Shown: in pieces, positions 14,341 through 23,192 of the stretch
Numbering within the stretch: position 1 is the stretch's first letter
How the letters are laid out: every line of letters starts with the position of its first letter
DNA from: Elusimicrobia bacterium RIFOXYD2_FULL_34_15
Lineage (GTDB): Bacteria > Elusimicrobiota > UBA8919
Assembly (NCBI GenBank): GCA_001800605.1
Contig: MGVS01000037.1
Coordinates: 1 to 33,087, forward strand
Reading direction: 5' to 3'
DNA length: 33,087 nt
Position numbers and translations under genes: made by a program
Notes under the pieces: generated by a model
What the model saw: the letters and a program-made list of their open reading frames with translations, nothing else
What the model was told of the DNA's origin: nothing
The model's database searches: none

Positions 14341-16348
14341 TTTTTTAAACCAAAAGTTGAAAAACTTGCCAAACCATCCCGGTGTCTATATAATGCGAGA
14401 CGCTTCAAGTAAAATAATATACATTGGTAAAGCAACATCCCTAAAATCCCGCGTAAAATCATACTTTGTTGAAAACATAAAAGATTTCAAAAATACATTT
14501 CTTGTAAAAACAGTCAGAAACATAGAATATATTCTTACAGAAAATGAGAAAGAAGCTTCTATCCTTGAAGAAGCTCTAATAAAACGTTTTCAACCGAAAT
14601 ATAACATAATCTGGAAAGACGACAAACGATATCCGTACATTAAAATCGGAAAAGAAAAATTTCCTGCGATAGAAGTAGTACGTATAAAAAAATCTGACGG
14701 AGCTAAATATTTTGGTCCATATCCGGACTCCACAGATATGCAAAAAACACTAAAATTAGTTAAAAGGATTTTTGGTTTACGCCCTTGTCAATATAATTTA
14801 ACCAAAAGAAAAAAAGAATGTCTGTATTATTTTATAAATAAATGCCCTGCACCTTGCATTGGAAAAGCTAACGAAGAAGAATATGTAAATATGATAGACA
14901 AAGTAAAAATGTTCTTATCCGGCAAAAACAAAGAATTGTTAAGAGCTCTTGAAAAAGAAATGAACATTTCAAAAAAATATCTTGATTTTGAAAGCGCAGC
15001 TAAGTTAAGAAATATTATCTTTGCAATAAAAAACACTCTAACCCGCGTAAATTTCAAGGAAACAACTATTGATAACATATTAATGAATATTGATAGGGCT
15101 TCGTATATTTCAGATTTATCAAAATTGTTAAATTCTAATGTTAACCGGATTGAAGGTTTTGATATCTCCAATATTTCAGGAAAATTTGCGGTAGGTTCCC
15201 TGGTTGTATTCACAAACGGATTCCCTGATAAAAAAGAATACAGAAAATTTAAAATTAAAACTGTTAAAAAAATAGATGATTTTAAAATGATTTTTGAAGT
15301 TATTAACCGACGTTACTCCGGTACTCTTGTTAAAAAGACTCCTATGCCGGATATGATACTTATAGACGGCGGAAAAGGCCAGCTTTCCTCCGCGATATCA
15401 GCATTGGAAAAAATTCCAAACATAGAAAAAATGCCTAAGGTTATTTCAATTGCCAAAAAAAATGAGGAATTGTTTGTTACGGGAAATCCTAAACCAATAA
15501 TTTTATCTAAAAATTCTTTAGCTTTAAACCTTATAAAACATATAAGGGATGAAGCCCATAGATTTGCAATATCATACCATAAACTACTGAGAAAAAATCT
15601 TTTCATAGCTTTTATAATATTTATTTCTACATTACAGCTCTTTTCAAAAGAAGGCACAATTTATCTAAAAAATGGAAAAACAATTGCAGGAGATATTACC
15701 AAGCTCGAGAACGGAAATTTACTGGTTGAAGTTAATAATTGCGGGATGGAATTTACAAACAAAGAAATAAAAAATATTGCGTATTCCAAAAACAAAGAAC
15801 AAAAAGAAGAAAACTTTTTACAAAAAATGAAAAACACTCAGAAGGCACAAGTTAAAGAAAAAATAAGAAATAGAAGATATGCATATGACCCCTTAATATA
15901 CACTTATGCAGATAAATACGGATTGGATCCGTCTTTTGTAAAAGCAGTTATAGAAGCAGAATCAAATTTTAATCAAGATGATGTTTCTTGGAAAGGGGCT
16001 ATAGGTTTAATGCAACTTATGCCTAAAACTGCAAAACAAATGAAGCTTAATCCAAACAATATAGAAGATAACATCAAAGGCGGCACACAATATTTGAATT
16101 ATATGTTATTGGAATTCGGAGATCCATCACTTGCACTTGCCGGTTACAATGCCGGTCCATATGCTGTAAAAAAATACGGCAACCAAATACCGCCATACAA
16201 GGAAACCAAAAATTATGTTGATACAGTCTTAAGAAATTATATAAAACATAAGCGGGATAAACAACTCTGGTATTTTGTTGATGAAAAGGGCTGCATTAAA
16301 ATCTCCGACAAACCAAAAGATAGAAGGTATAAGAGAGTTGAGAAGTGA
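14333..16348 (+). CDS. uvrC: Compact UvrC fused in frame to a lytic transglycosylase
   Basis: A 671-residue ORF. Residues 1-90 are the GIY-YIG nuclease (HPGVYIMRD, IIYIGKATSLKSRVKSYF). A four-Cys cluster follows (RPCQYN, KECLYYFINKCPAPC), then a UVR helix pair (about 203-240). The RNase H-like nuclease has GFDISNISG, LIDGGKGQLSSA and RDEAHRFAISYH up to about 420. Relative to typical UvrC of about 600 residues it lacks roughly 120 residues between UVR and GFDISN, and the C-terminal HhH domain. The frame then enters a hydrophobic segment (LFIAFIIFISTLQLF) and an SLT domain (about 515-640). The ORF overlaps murJ by 8 bp. Whether this is one fusion protein or two genes with a missed start is unresolved. 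Confidence 0.85.
   Translation: MNDFLNQKLKNLPNHPGVYIMRDASSKIIYIGKATSLKSRVKSYFVENIKDFKNTFLVKTVRNIEYILTENEKEASILEEALIKRFQPKYNIIWKDDKRYPYIKIGKEKFPAIEVVRIKKSDGAKYFGPYPDSTDMQKTLKLVKRIFGLRPCQYNLTKRKKECLYYFINKCPAPCIGKANEEEYVNMIDKVKMFLSGKNKELLRALEKEMNISKKYLDFESAAKLRNIIFAIKNTLTRVNFKETTIDNILMNIDRASYISDLSKLLNSNVNRIEGFDISNISGKFAVGSLVVFTNGFPDKKEYRKFKIKTVKKIDDFKMIFEVINRRYSGTLVKKTPMPDMILIDGGKGQLSSAISALEKIPNIEKMPKVISIAKKNEELFVTGNPKPIILSKNSLALNLIKHIRDEAHRFAISYHKLLRKNLFIAFIIFISTLQLFSKEGTIYLKNGKTIAGDITKLENGNLLVEVNNCGMEFTNKEIKNIAYSKNKEQKEENFLQKMKNTQKAQVKEKIRNRRYAYDPLIYTYADKYGLDPSFVKAVIEAESNFNQDDVSWKGAIGLMQLMPKTAKQMKLNPNNIEDNIKGGTQYLNYMLLEFGDPSLALAGYNAGPYAVKKYGNQIPPYKETKNYVDTVLRNYIKHKRDKQLWYFVDEKGCIKISDKPKDRRYKRVEK
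15592..16348 (+). other. Lytic transglycosylase (SLT) module within the uvrC ORF
   Basis: The C-terminal 250 or so residues look like a complete exported Slt-type protein: signal-like RKNLFIAFIIFISTLQLFS, a small beta-rich segment (IYLKNGKTIAGDITKLENG), then the SLT domain. That domain has the catalytic Glu in VIEAESNFN, then GAIGLMQLMPKTA, LALAGYNAGP and Y-V near NYVDTVLRNY. Such enzymes cleave peptidoglycan glycan strands. No ATG, GTG or TTG codon occurs at the natural beginning; CTG at 15592 is the best in-frame candidate and lacks a ribosome-binding site. The hydrophobic segment could also serve as a signal anchor with the UvrC half in the cytoplasm. Confidence 0.75.
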
Positions 16349-16349
16349 C

Positions 16350-16380
16350 AAGTTAAAATTGAAAGTTAAAAGTTAAAATT
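16350..16380 (+). repeat. Heptad array (AGTTAAA family) before the alkyltransferase gene
   Basis: Degenerate 7-mers of the AGTTAAA/ATTGAAA/GTTAAAA type, AT-rich, beginning just after the uvrC-LT stop and ending 10 nt before the next ATG. Confidence 0.65.
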
Positions 16381-16390
16381 AAGTCAACAA

Positions 16391-16696
16391 ATGGGAAAAA
16401 ATAGAAAATTGATTCAAAAGATAAGGAATTCTAAGTATCCGGAATTCTATAAAAAAGTTTGGATTGAATGCTTAAAAATACCCAAAGGAAATACGATATC
16501 CTATTCAGAACTTGCGAAACGAATTAAAAATCCAAAATCAGCAAGAGCAGTTGGAAATGCTTTAGGGAAAAATCCTTTTGCACCATACGTTCCCTGCCAT
16601 AGAGTTATAAAAAAGAATAGACAGCTTGGCGGATACTCAGGCGGATTAAATAAAAAAATAAATTTATTAAAAAATGAAGGATTTAAAATAATATAA
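16391..16696 (+). CDS. Methylated-DNA-protein cysteine methyltransferase (DNA-binding domain protein)
   Basis: 101 residues comprising only the C-terminal domain of O6-alkylguanine-DNA alkyltransferases. The motifs are PKGNTISYSELAKRI, the helix-turn-helix stretch SARAVGNALGKNPF, the acceptor-Cys motif VPCHRVI, and LGGYSGGLNKKINLLKNEG. The presence of Cys in PCHRV means it should accept alkyl groups, unlike alkyltransferase-like proteins where it is replaced. Single-domain forms exist. No Shine-Dalgarno sequence is present. It follows the uvrC ORF, grouping two DNA-repair functions. Confidence 0.93.
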   Translation: MGKNRKLIQKIRNSKYPEFYKKVWIECLKIPKGNTISYSELAKRIKNPKSARAVGNALGKNPFAPYVPCHRVIKKNRQLGGYSGGLNKKINLLKNEGFKII

Positions 16697-16738
16697 AATT
16701 AATATAAATAAGTTATTTTAAATTTTTTCATTTAAATG

Positions 16739-16767
16739 TTGACAAAAAAAACGTTTTCATTTATACT
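16739..16767 (+). promoter_or_regulatory. Strong predicted sigma-70-type promoter for the large secreted protein
   Basis: Consensus TTGACA, 17-nt spacer, TATACT. Transcription would start near 16774, downstream of the ORF-track TTG at 16770, so translation must begin at the ATG at 16809 behind AAGGGAG. Confidence 0.75.
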
Positions 16768-16808
16768 TATTGGTGGTAAATAATTTAACAATTCAAGGGA
16801 GAATATCT

Positions 16809-19800
16809 ATGCCAAAAATAATTCTTAAAAAAATTCTAAAGCGTATTCGGTTTGCACTTATTATCATCCTATTTTCTAATTCTCTTTTTGCTTACTGGTT
16901 CTCAACAAAACTTACTCCAAGTACCGGCGATTTTAACGAAGGTAAGTGGGCTAAAATTTATATCAGAGGAAATTCTATTCAAATAGGTTACCAGCAGGAT
17001 ACAGGGGCAACCACATCTGTGCGCGTATTTAATGCAACTTTACCGACAGAATCTTGGAGCGATACCCAAATTGATTCAATTGTATCTAATATAGATTTTG
17101 GCAAATACATCGGTATTTGTGAGAATACAAATAATATCAAATATATCGTATATCAGGACAGTGCTTCAGTAGCAAATATGCCATCTCTTAAATGGAGCCA
17201 AAATACTGCTTCAGTATGGGATGCTCCAACTTTTTTGGATGGAGCTGCCCAACTCGGTGAAAATTGCGGAGATTTTGCATCTATCTCTGTTTACTCAACT
17301 AATTATCCTTGGGTAACATATTATAAAAAAGATAATACTCCCATTTATATGTTGAGATATGCAAGATACAATGGTGCCGGATGGTCAACAGGTAATACAA
17401 GTTCTTCTCTAGGTAATCTTCTTTATTTAGACAATACAGTTGATACTGATAATAAAATGCATATTGCTTGCTCTCCTATATCTTCAAATGTAATTAAATA
17501 TTTCTACGGTGATAATACTTCTTTTTCAATTTCAAATGAAACAGTAAGTTCCAACCAAATCAAACACACAGCAATTGCGATTGATACAAGCAACCTTCCT
17601 TATATAGTCTATTATGATTTGTTCGATAAATTAAAATGTGCAAAAAGAGTTTCCGGAACTTGGGTATCAAAAGATGTTGCTACTATAAATTATTCCGGTG
17701 TATCGGCATCTTTTACTGATAGATGTGCTATAGCAATAGCATCAGGCGTTATTCATATCGCTTATCATGACGGTAATAATGCATTTAAATATGCAAGAGC
17801 TACAATACCTTCAGACTGGAATAATGTTACATTTACTAATTCTTCCATAGATTCTTCTTCTGTCGGACAATATTGTTCAATGGCACTTTATGGCGACACT
17901 CCATACATAAGTTTTTATTCAACCGGTACAGGCGGCGGAGATTTAAAATATATCAGACTGGTTAACACTGCACAAACATTAAGCTGGACTACGGAAACAA
18001 ATTATTCTTCGGACGGTATTGACCCTGAAACCGGAAGTTTATCCGACAATTTTACCTATCGTGTTAAATATACTGACGCCGATAATGATGCTCCCGCAAG
18101 CGGATATCCGAAAGTATACATATTAAAAACAGGTTCTAATATTACAGGCAGTCCGTTTACAATGACTGCAGTAGATTCAAATGCATTCACTATTGGCAGA
18201 GTTTATACATATTCAAAAACGCTTGATACATTAGGTACAGATTACACTTATTACTTTGAAGCACCAGATCCAATCGGCTCACCTGCAACCGGAAATGCAA
18301 CCGGTATCACTGATAGTCCGGATGTGTCTAATACTACGCCAACTCTTACATGGACAGGGGAAACAAATTATACTTCAGATGGCATTAATCCTGAATCCGG
18401 CGGTATAATCAGTACTTTTACCTATCGCGTTACATATACCGACGCTGATAATGATGCTCCCGCAAGCGGTTATCCCAAATTATATATTAAAAAAACCGGC
18501 GTTAATATTTCAGGCAGTCCATTTACCATGACAGAAGCAGATTCAAATGCATACTCTTCAGGTAGGGTTTATACTTATCAAAAATTACTCGGTATAAATG
18601 GAACAGATTACACTTACTATTTTCAAGCATTGGATATTTATAATTCTACTGCAACAGGAACTCCAATCAACAGCGTTGACAATCCGGACGTTATTAATAC
18701 ATCTCCAACGATTACATGGACAGATGAAGCCAATTATGACGCCGGCGGTGTTTATCCTTTAAGTGCAACATCCACAAATACTTTTACATATCGCGTTACA
18801 TACACCGATGCGGATAATAATGCACCTTTAGCAGGTTATCCTAAGGTAAATATTCAAAGAAATTATTCAGGTATTTTAGGAAGCCCGTTTACTATGAGTG
18901 CGGCAGATCCAAGCGACACAAATTATACAGATGGTAAAATTTATACTTCAACACACACACTTGATACAGTCGGGGCAACTTATATATATTCATTTTCAGC
19001 ACAAGATTCAAATAGTGCTACTGCAACCGGTGAAGCAAGCAATACTACTGTCTATAATCCGCAAGTAATAGCAAGCAACCTAGCACCAACACTTTCATGG
19101 ACTGCAGAATTGGGTTATACTTCTGACGGTCTTGCCCCTGAATCCGGTACATCAACAAACACTTTTACTTATCGTGTTCAATACACCGATCCTGACAATA
19201 ACCCACCACTAAACGGTTATCCCAAAGTATATATAAAAAAAGGCGGAATAAATATAGTAGGCAGTCCATTTTCTATGAGTTATGTAGATTCTTCTGATTC
19301 AAATTATCTTGACGGCAAATTCTATTATTACCAAGAATCTTTTGATACTGCGGGAACCGATTATACATATTCGTTTGAAGCATTCGACTCAAACAGTTCT
19401 CAGGCATCAGGAATATCAACAGGTACTGTAGATGCACCGGATATAACCGGTAATAGCGCACCTACGCTTACATGGGTAGGGGATCAAAATTATATTTCCA
19501 GCGGACTTTATCCTGAAACAGGTACATCAACAAATAGTTACACCTATCGTGTTCTATATACCGATGTCGATGATGACCCTCCTGCAAATGGTTATCCTAA
19601 ATTATATATTAAAAAAGCTGGAGTAAACATAACTAACAGTCCATTTACCATGACTTATGTGGATTATTCTGATTCTATTTATTCTGACGGACGGGTCTAT
19701 AAATATCCTCCAAATTCCGATGATACAGTATTGATTGAAAACGCAACTGATTATATATATTATTTTGTAGCACAAGATGCGTATAGCAATTCGGCTATTG

Positions 19801-21650
19801 GCATTGCGACATGCACAGTTGATGCACCGGATATAACAGCATCCGGTTCTGGAAGCCAAGCTCCGACACTTACATGGAGTAACGAACCAAATTATGTATC
19901 TGATTGTATAAATCCTGATACCGGAGATACTTCAACTTCTTTTGTTTATCACGTTAAATATACTGATTCTAATAATGATGCCCCGTTGAATGGATACCCG
20001 CTTTTATATATATTAGATAATGGTACAAATATTTCCGGTAGTCCGTTTCTAATGACTGCTGCAGATTTTAATTCGTATTCTTCAGGTAGAATTTATTCTT
20101 ACACTAAAACCCTTACTGCAGGCGCAAATTACTCCTATTATATGACAGCATATGATATAAATATCACTGAAGCAACAGGAATTATGACAGCTGCTGTATC
20201 AGGACCAACAGTAACCGGTGCAAGCTCAACACCCGGCACAATCAGCGGTAGTGTAGTTCAGACAGGTCTCTTAACAGGAATACAAGGTGTAAGTGTTACA
20301 GCTTACCAGGGAACAACTACATTGGGTAACACATCCAGTGATGGAACCGGGAACTTTTTACTTTCTTTGTCTGCCGGTATATATGACCTTGTTTTTTCGC
20401 ATACGGGTCATCTAACACAAATAAGGTTAGGCGTAACGGTAACCAGCGGTCAAAATACTACATTAGTGGACGTTGCATTACATACCGAAAGCTCTACACA
20501 AAATCTTTCCTGGACACCAAGGTCAAATATGTCCGTAGCAAGAGTTGGGTTGGTTGCTGCAGCACTAAACAATAAAATTTATGCTATCGGCGGTAATAAT
20601 GGTACCAGCACTTTAATGGATATAGAAGAATTTGATCCTGTGTTAAATACTTGGACTGCAAAATCAAATATGCCCCAAGCAAGAGATTGGTCCGCAGTCG
20701 GAGTAGTTAACAATAAAATATATGTAATCGGCGGCGGTGGCGGCGGTTTTTATGGCTCAGTTTTTGAATATGATCCCAACGGAAACCCATGGTCAATAAA
20801 AACACCTATGTTTACCGCAAGGTCTAAATGTGCAGCAGGAGTAGTTAATAATAAAATATATGTAATAGGCGGCACGAATACTGGTAGTTTTACGCCTCTA
20901 AACACTGTTGAAGAATACAACCCAGTATCTGATACATGGACAAGCAAAGCAAACATGCCTACTGCAAGATATGGTGTTGCGGTTGCAGTTGTTAATAATA
21001 AAATCTATGCTATTGGCGGTGCAAGAGGAAGCAATAATACTGATAGAGTTCCTTACACAGAAGAATATGACCCAATTAGTGACACATGGACATCAAAAGC
21101 AAGTGCCCCTACTGCAAGAAGTGAACATAGTGCAGTTGTATTAAATAATAAAATATATGTTCTGGGTGAATCTGATGCTATTCAGGAATATAATCCATTA
21201 ACAAATGCATGGACAACAAAAACCAACGTAACAGGAGAACTTCATAGAGGCGGTTCCGGTGCTGCGGTCGTTAATAATAAGCTATATTTTGTAGGCGGGT
21301 ATAGCACAGGCAGATATCTGTCATCTGTTTTTGAAGCCAGTATTTCCGAATCAATCGGTCCAGGTTATAGCGAAAACATTGAAAATGCTTTTTGCTATCC
21401 TGTACCTGCAAGATTATCTAACGGTGACACTATAAAATTTGCAAGTTTTACACCATACGCTACTGTTAAAATTTTATCAACTGCGGGAGAAATATTAAAA
21501 GAATTTACAGCTGATTCAAATGGCAACATTCAACCATGGGATGGTGAAACAGATAGCAACGGAAGAATTGGTACTGGAGTTTATATAGTTCATGCTAAAG
21601 AACAATCAACTGATGGATTAAAGAAATTTAAAATAATAATAATAAAGTAA
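16809..21650 (+). CDS. Large secreted repeat/kelch protein with C-terminal sorting-type domain
   Basis: 1613 residues from the ATG at 16809, fixed by the promoter and an AAGGGAG site. A signal peptide (about 1-33, ending LFAYW) precedes a region of about 350 residues with propeller-like blades (YIVYQDSAS, IAIDTSNLPYIVYYD, ISFYSTGTGGGDLKYI). Six tandem copies of a roughly 120-residue domain follow (about 389-1135). Then come a carboxypeptidase-regulatory-like domain (about 1140-1225; GTISGSVVQTG, SDGTGNFLLSL) and about six kelch blades (1235-1503; NNKIYAIGG, YDPISDTWT). A FlgD/Por-type C terminus follows (about 1527-1613; CYPVPARLSNG, IGTGVYIVHAK). It is probably surface-exposed or secreted; the ligand is unknown. 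The PorV-like gene 21 bp downstream is a plausible partner. Confidence 0.85.
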   Translation: MPKIILKKILKRIRFALIIILFSNSLFAYWFSTKLTPSTGDFNEGKWAKIYIRGNSIQIGYQQDTGATTSVRVFNATLPTESWSDTQIDSIVSNIDFGKYIGICENTNNIKYIVYQDSASVANMPSLKWSQNTASVWDAPTFLDGAAQLGENCGDFASISVYSTNYPWVTYYKKDNTPIYMLRYARYNGAGWSTGNTSSSLGNLLYLDNTVDTDNKMHIACSPISSNVIKYFYGDNTSFSISNETVSSNQIKHTAIAIDTSNLPYIVYYDLFDKLKCAKRVSGTWVSKDVATINYSGVSASFTDRCAIAIASGVIHIAYHDGNNAFKYARATIPSDWNNVTFTNSSIDSSSVGQYCSMALYGDTPYISFYSTGTGGGDLKYIRLVNTAQTLSWTTETNYSSDGIDPETGSLSDNFTYRVKYTDADNDAPASGYPKVYILKTGSNITGSPFTMTAVDSNAFTIGRVYTYSKTLDTLGTDYTYYFEAPDPIGSPATGNATGITDSPDVSNTTPTLTWTGETNYTSDGINPESGGIISTFTYRVTYTDADNDAPASGYPKLYIKKTGVNISGSPFTMTEADSNAYSSGRVYTYQKLLGINGTDYTYYFQALDIYNSTATGTPINSVDNPDVINTSPTITWTDEANYDAGGVYPLSATSTNTFTYRVTYTDADNNAPLAGYPKVNIQRNYSGILGSPFTMSAADPSDTNYTDGKIYTSTHTLDTVGATYIYSFSAQDSNSATATGEASNTTVYNPQVIASNLAPTLSWTAELGYTSDGLAPESGTSTNTFTYRVQYTDPDNNPPLNGYPKVYIKKGGINIVGSPFSMSYVDSSDSNYLDGKFYYYQESFDTAGTDYTYSFEAFDSNSSQASGISTGTVDAPDITGNSAPTLTWVGDQNYISSGLYPETGTSTNSYTYRVLYTDVDDDPPANGYPKLYIKKAGVNITNSPFTMTYVDYSDSIYSDGRVYKYPPNSDDTVLIENATDYIYYFVAQDAYSNSAIGIATCTVDAPDITASGSGSQAPTLTWSNEPNYVSDCINPDTGDTSTSFVYHVKYTDSNNDAPLNGYPLLYILDNGTNISGSPFLMTAADFNSYSSGRIYSYTKTLTAGANYSYYMTAYDINITEATGIMTAAVSGPTVTGASSTPGTISGSVVQTGLLTGIQGVSVTAYQGTTTLGNTSSDGTGNFLLSLSAGIYDLVFSHTGHLTQIRLGVTVTSGQNTTLVDVALHTESSTQNLSWTPRSNMSVARVGLVAAALNNKIYAIGGNNGTSTLMDIEEFDPVLNTWTAKSNMPQARDWSAVGVVNNKIYVIGGGGGGFYGSVFEYDPNGNPWSIKTPMFTARSKCAAGVVNNKIYVIGGTNTGSFTPLNTVEEYNPVSDTWTSKANMPTARYGVAVAVVNNKIYAIGGARGSNNTDRVPYTEEYDPISDTWTSKASAPTARSEHSAVVLNNKIYVLGESDAIQEYNPLTNAWTTKTNVTGELHRGGSGAAVVNNKLYFVGGYSTGRYLSSVFEASISESIGPGYSENIENAFCYPVPARLSNGDTIKFASFTPYATVKILSTAGEILKEFTADSNGNIQPWDGETDSNGRIGTGVYIVHAKEQSTDGLKKFKIIIIK
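17977..20215 (+). repeat. Six tandem coding repeats of about 365-400 bp
   Basis: Units begin near 17977, 18345, 18710, 19090, 19468 and 19868. Each starts with LTWTxExNYxSDGxxPE, continues with TYRVxYTDADNDAP, GYPKxYIKKxGxNIxGSPFTM, a short variable part, and ends with DYTYYFxAxD. Some nucleotide segments are almost identical between units 1 and 2, indicating recent duplication. This is likely an Ig-like beta-sandwich; I do not recognise a named family with certainty. Confidence 0.85.
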
Positions 21651-21671
21651 TCATTTATTCAGGAGGGTCTT

Positions 21672-23042
21672 GTGAAAAAAATTCTAATATTCTTAACTTA
21701 CCTATTTCTGTATCTAAACCAACTTTATGCCGGTGTTCCAACCGCCCAATTTCTTCTTGTTGGTCAAGGTGCAAGAGAAACAGCGATGGGACAGGCAGCG
21801 GTAGCAAATTGCTACAATTATTCTGCACCTTACTGGAATCCGGGCGCATCCGCATTTTTAAAAAATCCTACACTTGGTTTTAGTTTTGCACAACTTCCTG
21901 AAGAAATTGGCAGCAGCTATGCATCATTTATATATCCTTTTAGGAAATTTGCAGTAGGATTATATTCAATAAGTGAAATAACTAGCGTAACAACCTATGA
22001 TATTTACGGCAATATAGGTCCTGATACTCAGGTATCTAATATTAATTCTGCATTTAATTTTGCATATAAAATCTTTGATTCTCTTGCTATCGGGTTAAAC
22101 TTAGGCTCTATTAGAATGAATTTAGGTAATTATTCTGCAACTGCACAGAGCAACAGTATAGGATTTATTTTTTTTAAAAACAGATTATCTCTTGGATTAA
22201 CATCTGCAAATATAGGTGGTGATATTACCTTTGTCGATACTCCTGAAAAACAACCAAAACTCATTAGATTAGGATTAGCATATTATTTTCTTGAAAAAAG
22301 AAACCTTACAGTTGCTTTTTCTACGGAAGAAGTTCAAGATGACGAAAACGCAGGTATTAGAGGCCTTGGCATAGAATATTATCCTTTAAAAAATATTGGA
22401 TTAAGACTCGGCTTAAAAAACACAAATGACGGTATTCCGACAATTACAGCAGGTCTTGGTTTAAATCTAAAACGCTGGGTCTTAGATTATGCATTCAATT
22501 CACAAGGCCAGGAATTACCAAATATGGATATTCACCGTATTGGTTTATCAGTTCGATTCGGAAAAATTGAAGGAGAAGAAGAAGAACCCGAAATAGAAAC
22601 GTACAAACCTACAAAAACCAGGCTGGTAAAACCAAAGAGAAAATCCGGAGAAATTATTAACATCGCAGTTTCAGATTTCTCGGGTAAAAATGTATCCCAG
22701 GCGGATGCTTCAATTGTTGCTGATTTCTTAAGAACAGAACTGGTAAACACAGGCATTTATAACGTAATAGAAAAAGCAAATATGGAAAAAGTACTGGCTG
22801 AAGCTGCATTCCAGCAATCTGGTTGTACAACATCTGAATGCGCGGTTCAAATAGGTAAAATTTTGAACGTTAAACAGATAGTTGTCGGAAACCTTTCCAA
22901 ACTAATGGATACATATTATATAACTGTAAACGTTGTTGACGTAGAAACAAGCAAGATTGTAGCGTCATACGACCAGGAAGCAATGTCGGCTAAAGAATTG
23001 AAAACTGCTTGCGGTTTACTGGCTCAAAGACTTGCACAATAA
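21672..23042 (+). CDS. PorV-like outer-membrane barrel fused to a CsgG-like domain
   Basis: 456 residues; GTG start at 21672 behind AGGAGGG. A signal peptide (to about residue 20) is followed by a PorV/UPF0164-type barrel. Its start, QFLLVGQGARETAMGQAAVANCYNYSAPYWNPG, is the hallmark of that family (quoted segment: LLVGQGARETAMGQA). The barrel runs to about 300, with GIEYYPLKNIGLRLGLK and a strand-like C terminus IGLSVRFGK. A charged linker (EGEEEEPE, KPKRK) leads to a CsgG/TolB-like domain (about 325-456; IAVSDFSGKNVSQADA, VIEKANMEKVLAEAAFQQSG, AVQIGKILNVKQIVVGNLSK). PorV in Bacteroidetes hands C-terminal-domain cargo to the type IX surface machinery. Its position behind a protein with such a tail suggests a similar job here. 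Confidence 0.8.
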   Translation: MKKILIFLTYLFLYLNQLYAGVPTAQFLLVGQGARETAMGQAAVANCYNYSAPYWNPGASAFLKNPTLGFSFAQLPEEIGSSYASFIYPFRKFAVGLYSISEITSVTTYDIYGNIGPDTQVSNINSAFNFAYKIFDSLAIGLNLGSIRMNLGNYSATAQSNSIGFIFFKNRLSLGLTSANIGGDITFVDTPEKQPKLIRLGLAYYFLEKRNLTVAFSTEEVQDDENAGIRGLGIEYYPLKNIGLRLGLKNTNDGIPTITAGLGLNLKRWVLDYAFNSQGQELPNMDIHRIGLSVRFGKIEGEEEEPEIETYKPTKTRLVKPKRKSGEIINIAVSDFSGKNVSQADASIVADFLRTELVNTGIYNVIEKANMEKVLAEAAFQQSGCTTSECAVQIGKILNVKQIVVGNLSKLMDTYYITVNVVDVETSKIVASYDQEAMSAKELKTACGLLAQRLAQ

Positions 23043-23067
23043 GACATCTTATAAAAGAAAGATGTCT
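23042..23067 (+). repeat. Hairpin after the PorV-CsgG gene
   Basis: Perfect 9-bp stem AGACATCTT / AAGATGTCT with an 8-nt loop, starting in the stop codon. No T-run follows, so it is at best a weak terminator or an mRNA-end stabiliser. Confidence 0.5.
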
Positions 23068-23192
23068 GATTACACAGACCTGCCTGACGGTAGGCAGGTT
23101 AAGGCACGACGGTAGTATCTGTTTAATCGTCTTTAACAATCTGCCCGTCCTCCGCAGTAGCAGACTACTGCTACGGAGGATGGATGTAATCG
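23067..23192 (+). repeat. AATCTGTGTAATC-family array interrupted by palindromic elements
   Basis: GATTACACAGA is followed by the palindrome CCTGCCTGACGGTAGGCAGG (23079-23098), then ATCTGTTTAATCGTCTTTAA, CAATCTG, a 41-nt insert (23144-23184) and TGTAATCG. The insert has paired TCCTCCG/CGGAGGA and CAGTAG/CTACTG arms. The uninterrupted arrangement (CGTCTTTAGTAATCTG joined directly to TGTAATCG) is at 29851-29874. Confidence 0.8.

Noticed and set aside
16770-16808. TTG start of the large secreted protein
   Set aside because: It lies upstream of the predicted transcription start; the ATG at 16809 has a ribosome-binding site and begins a proper signal peptide.
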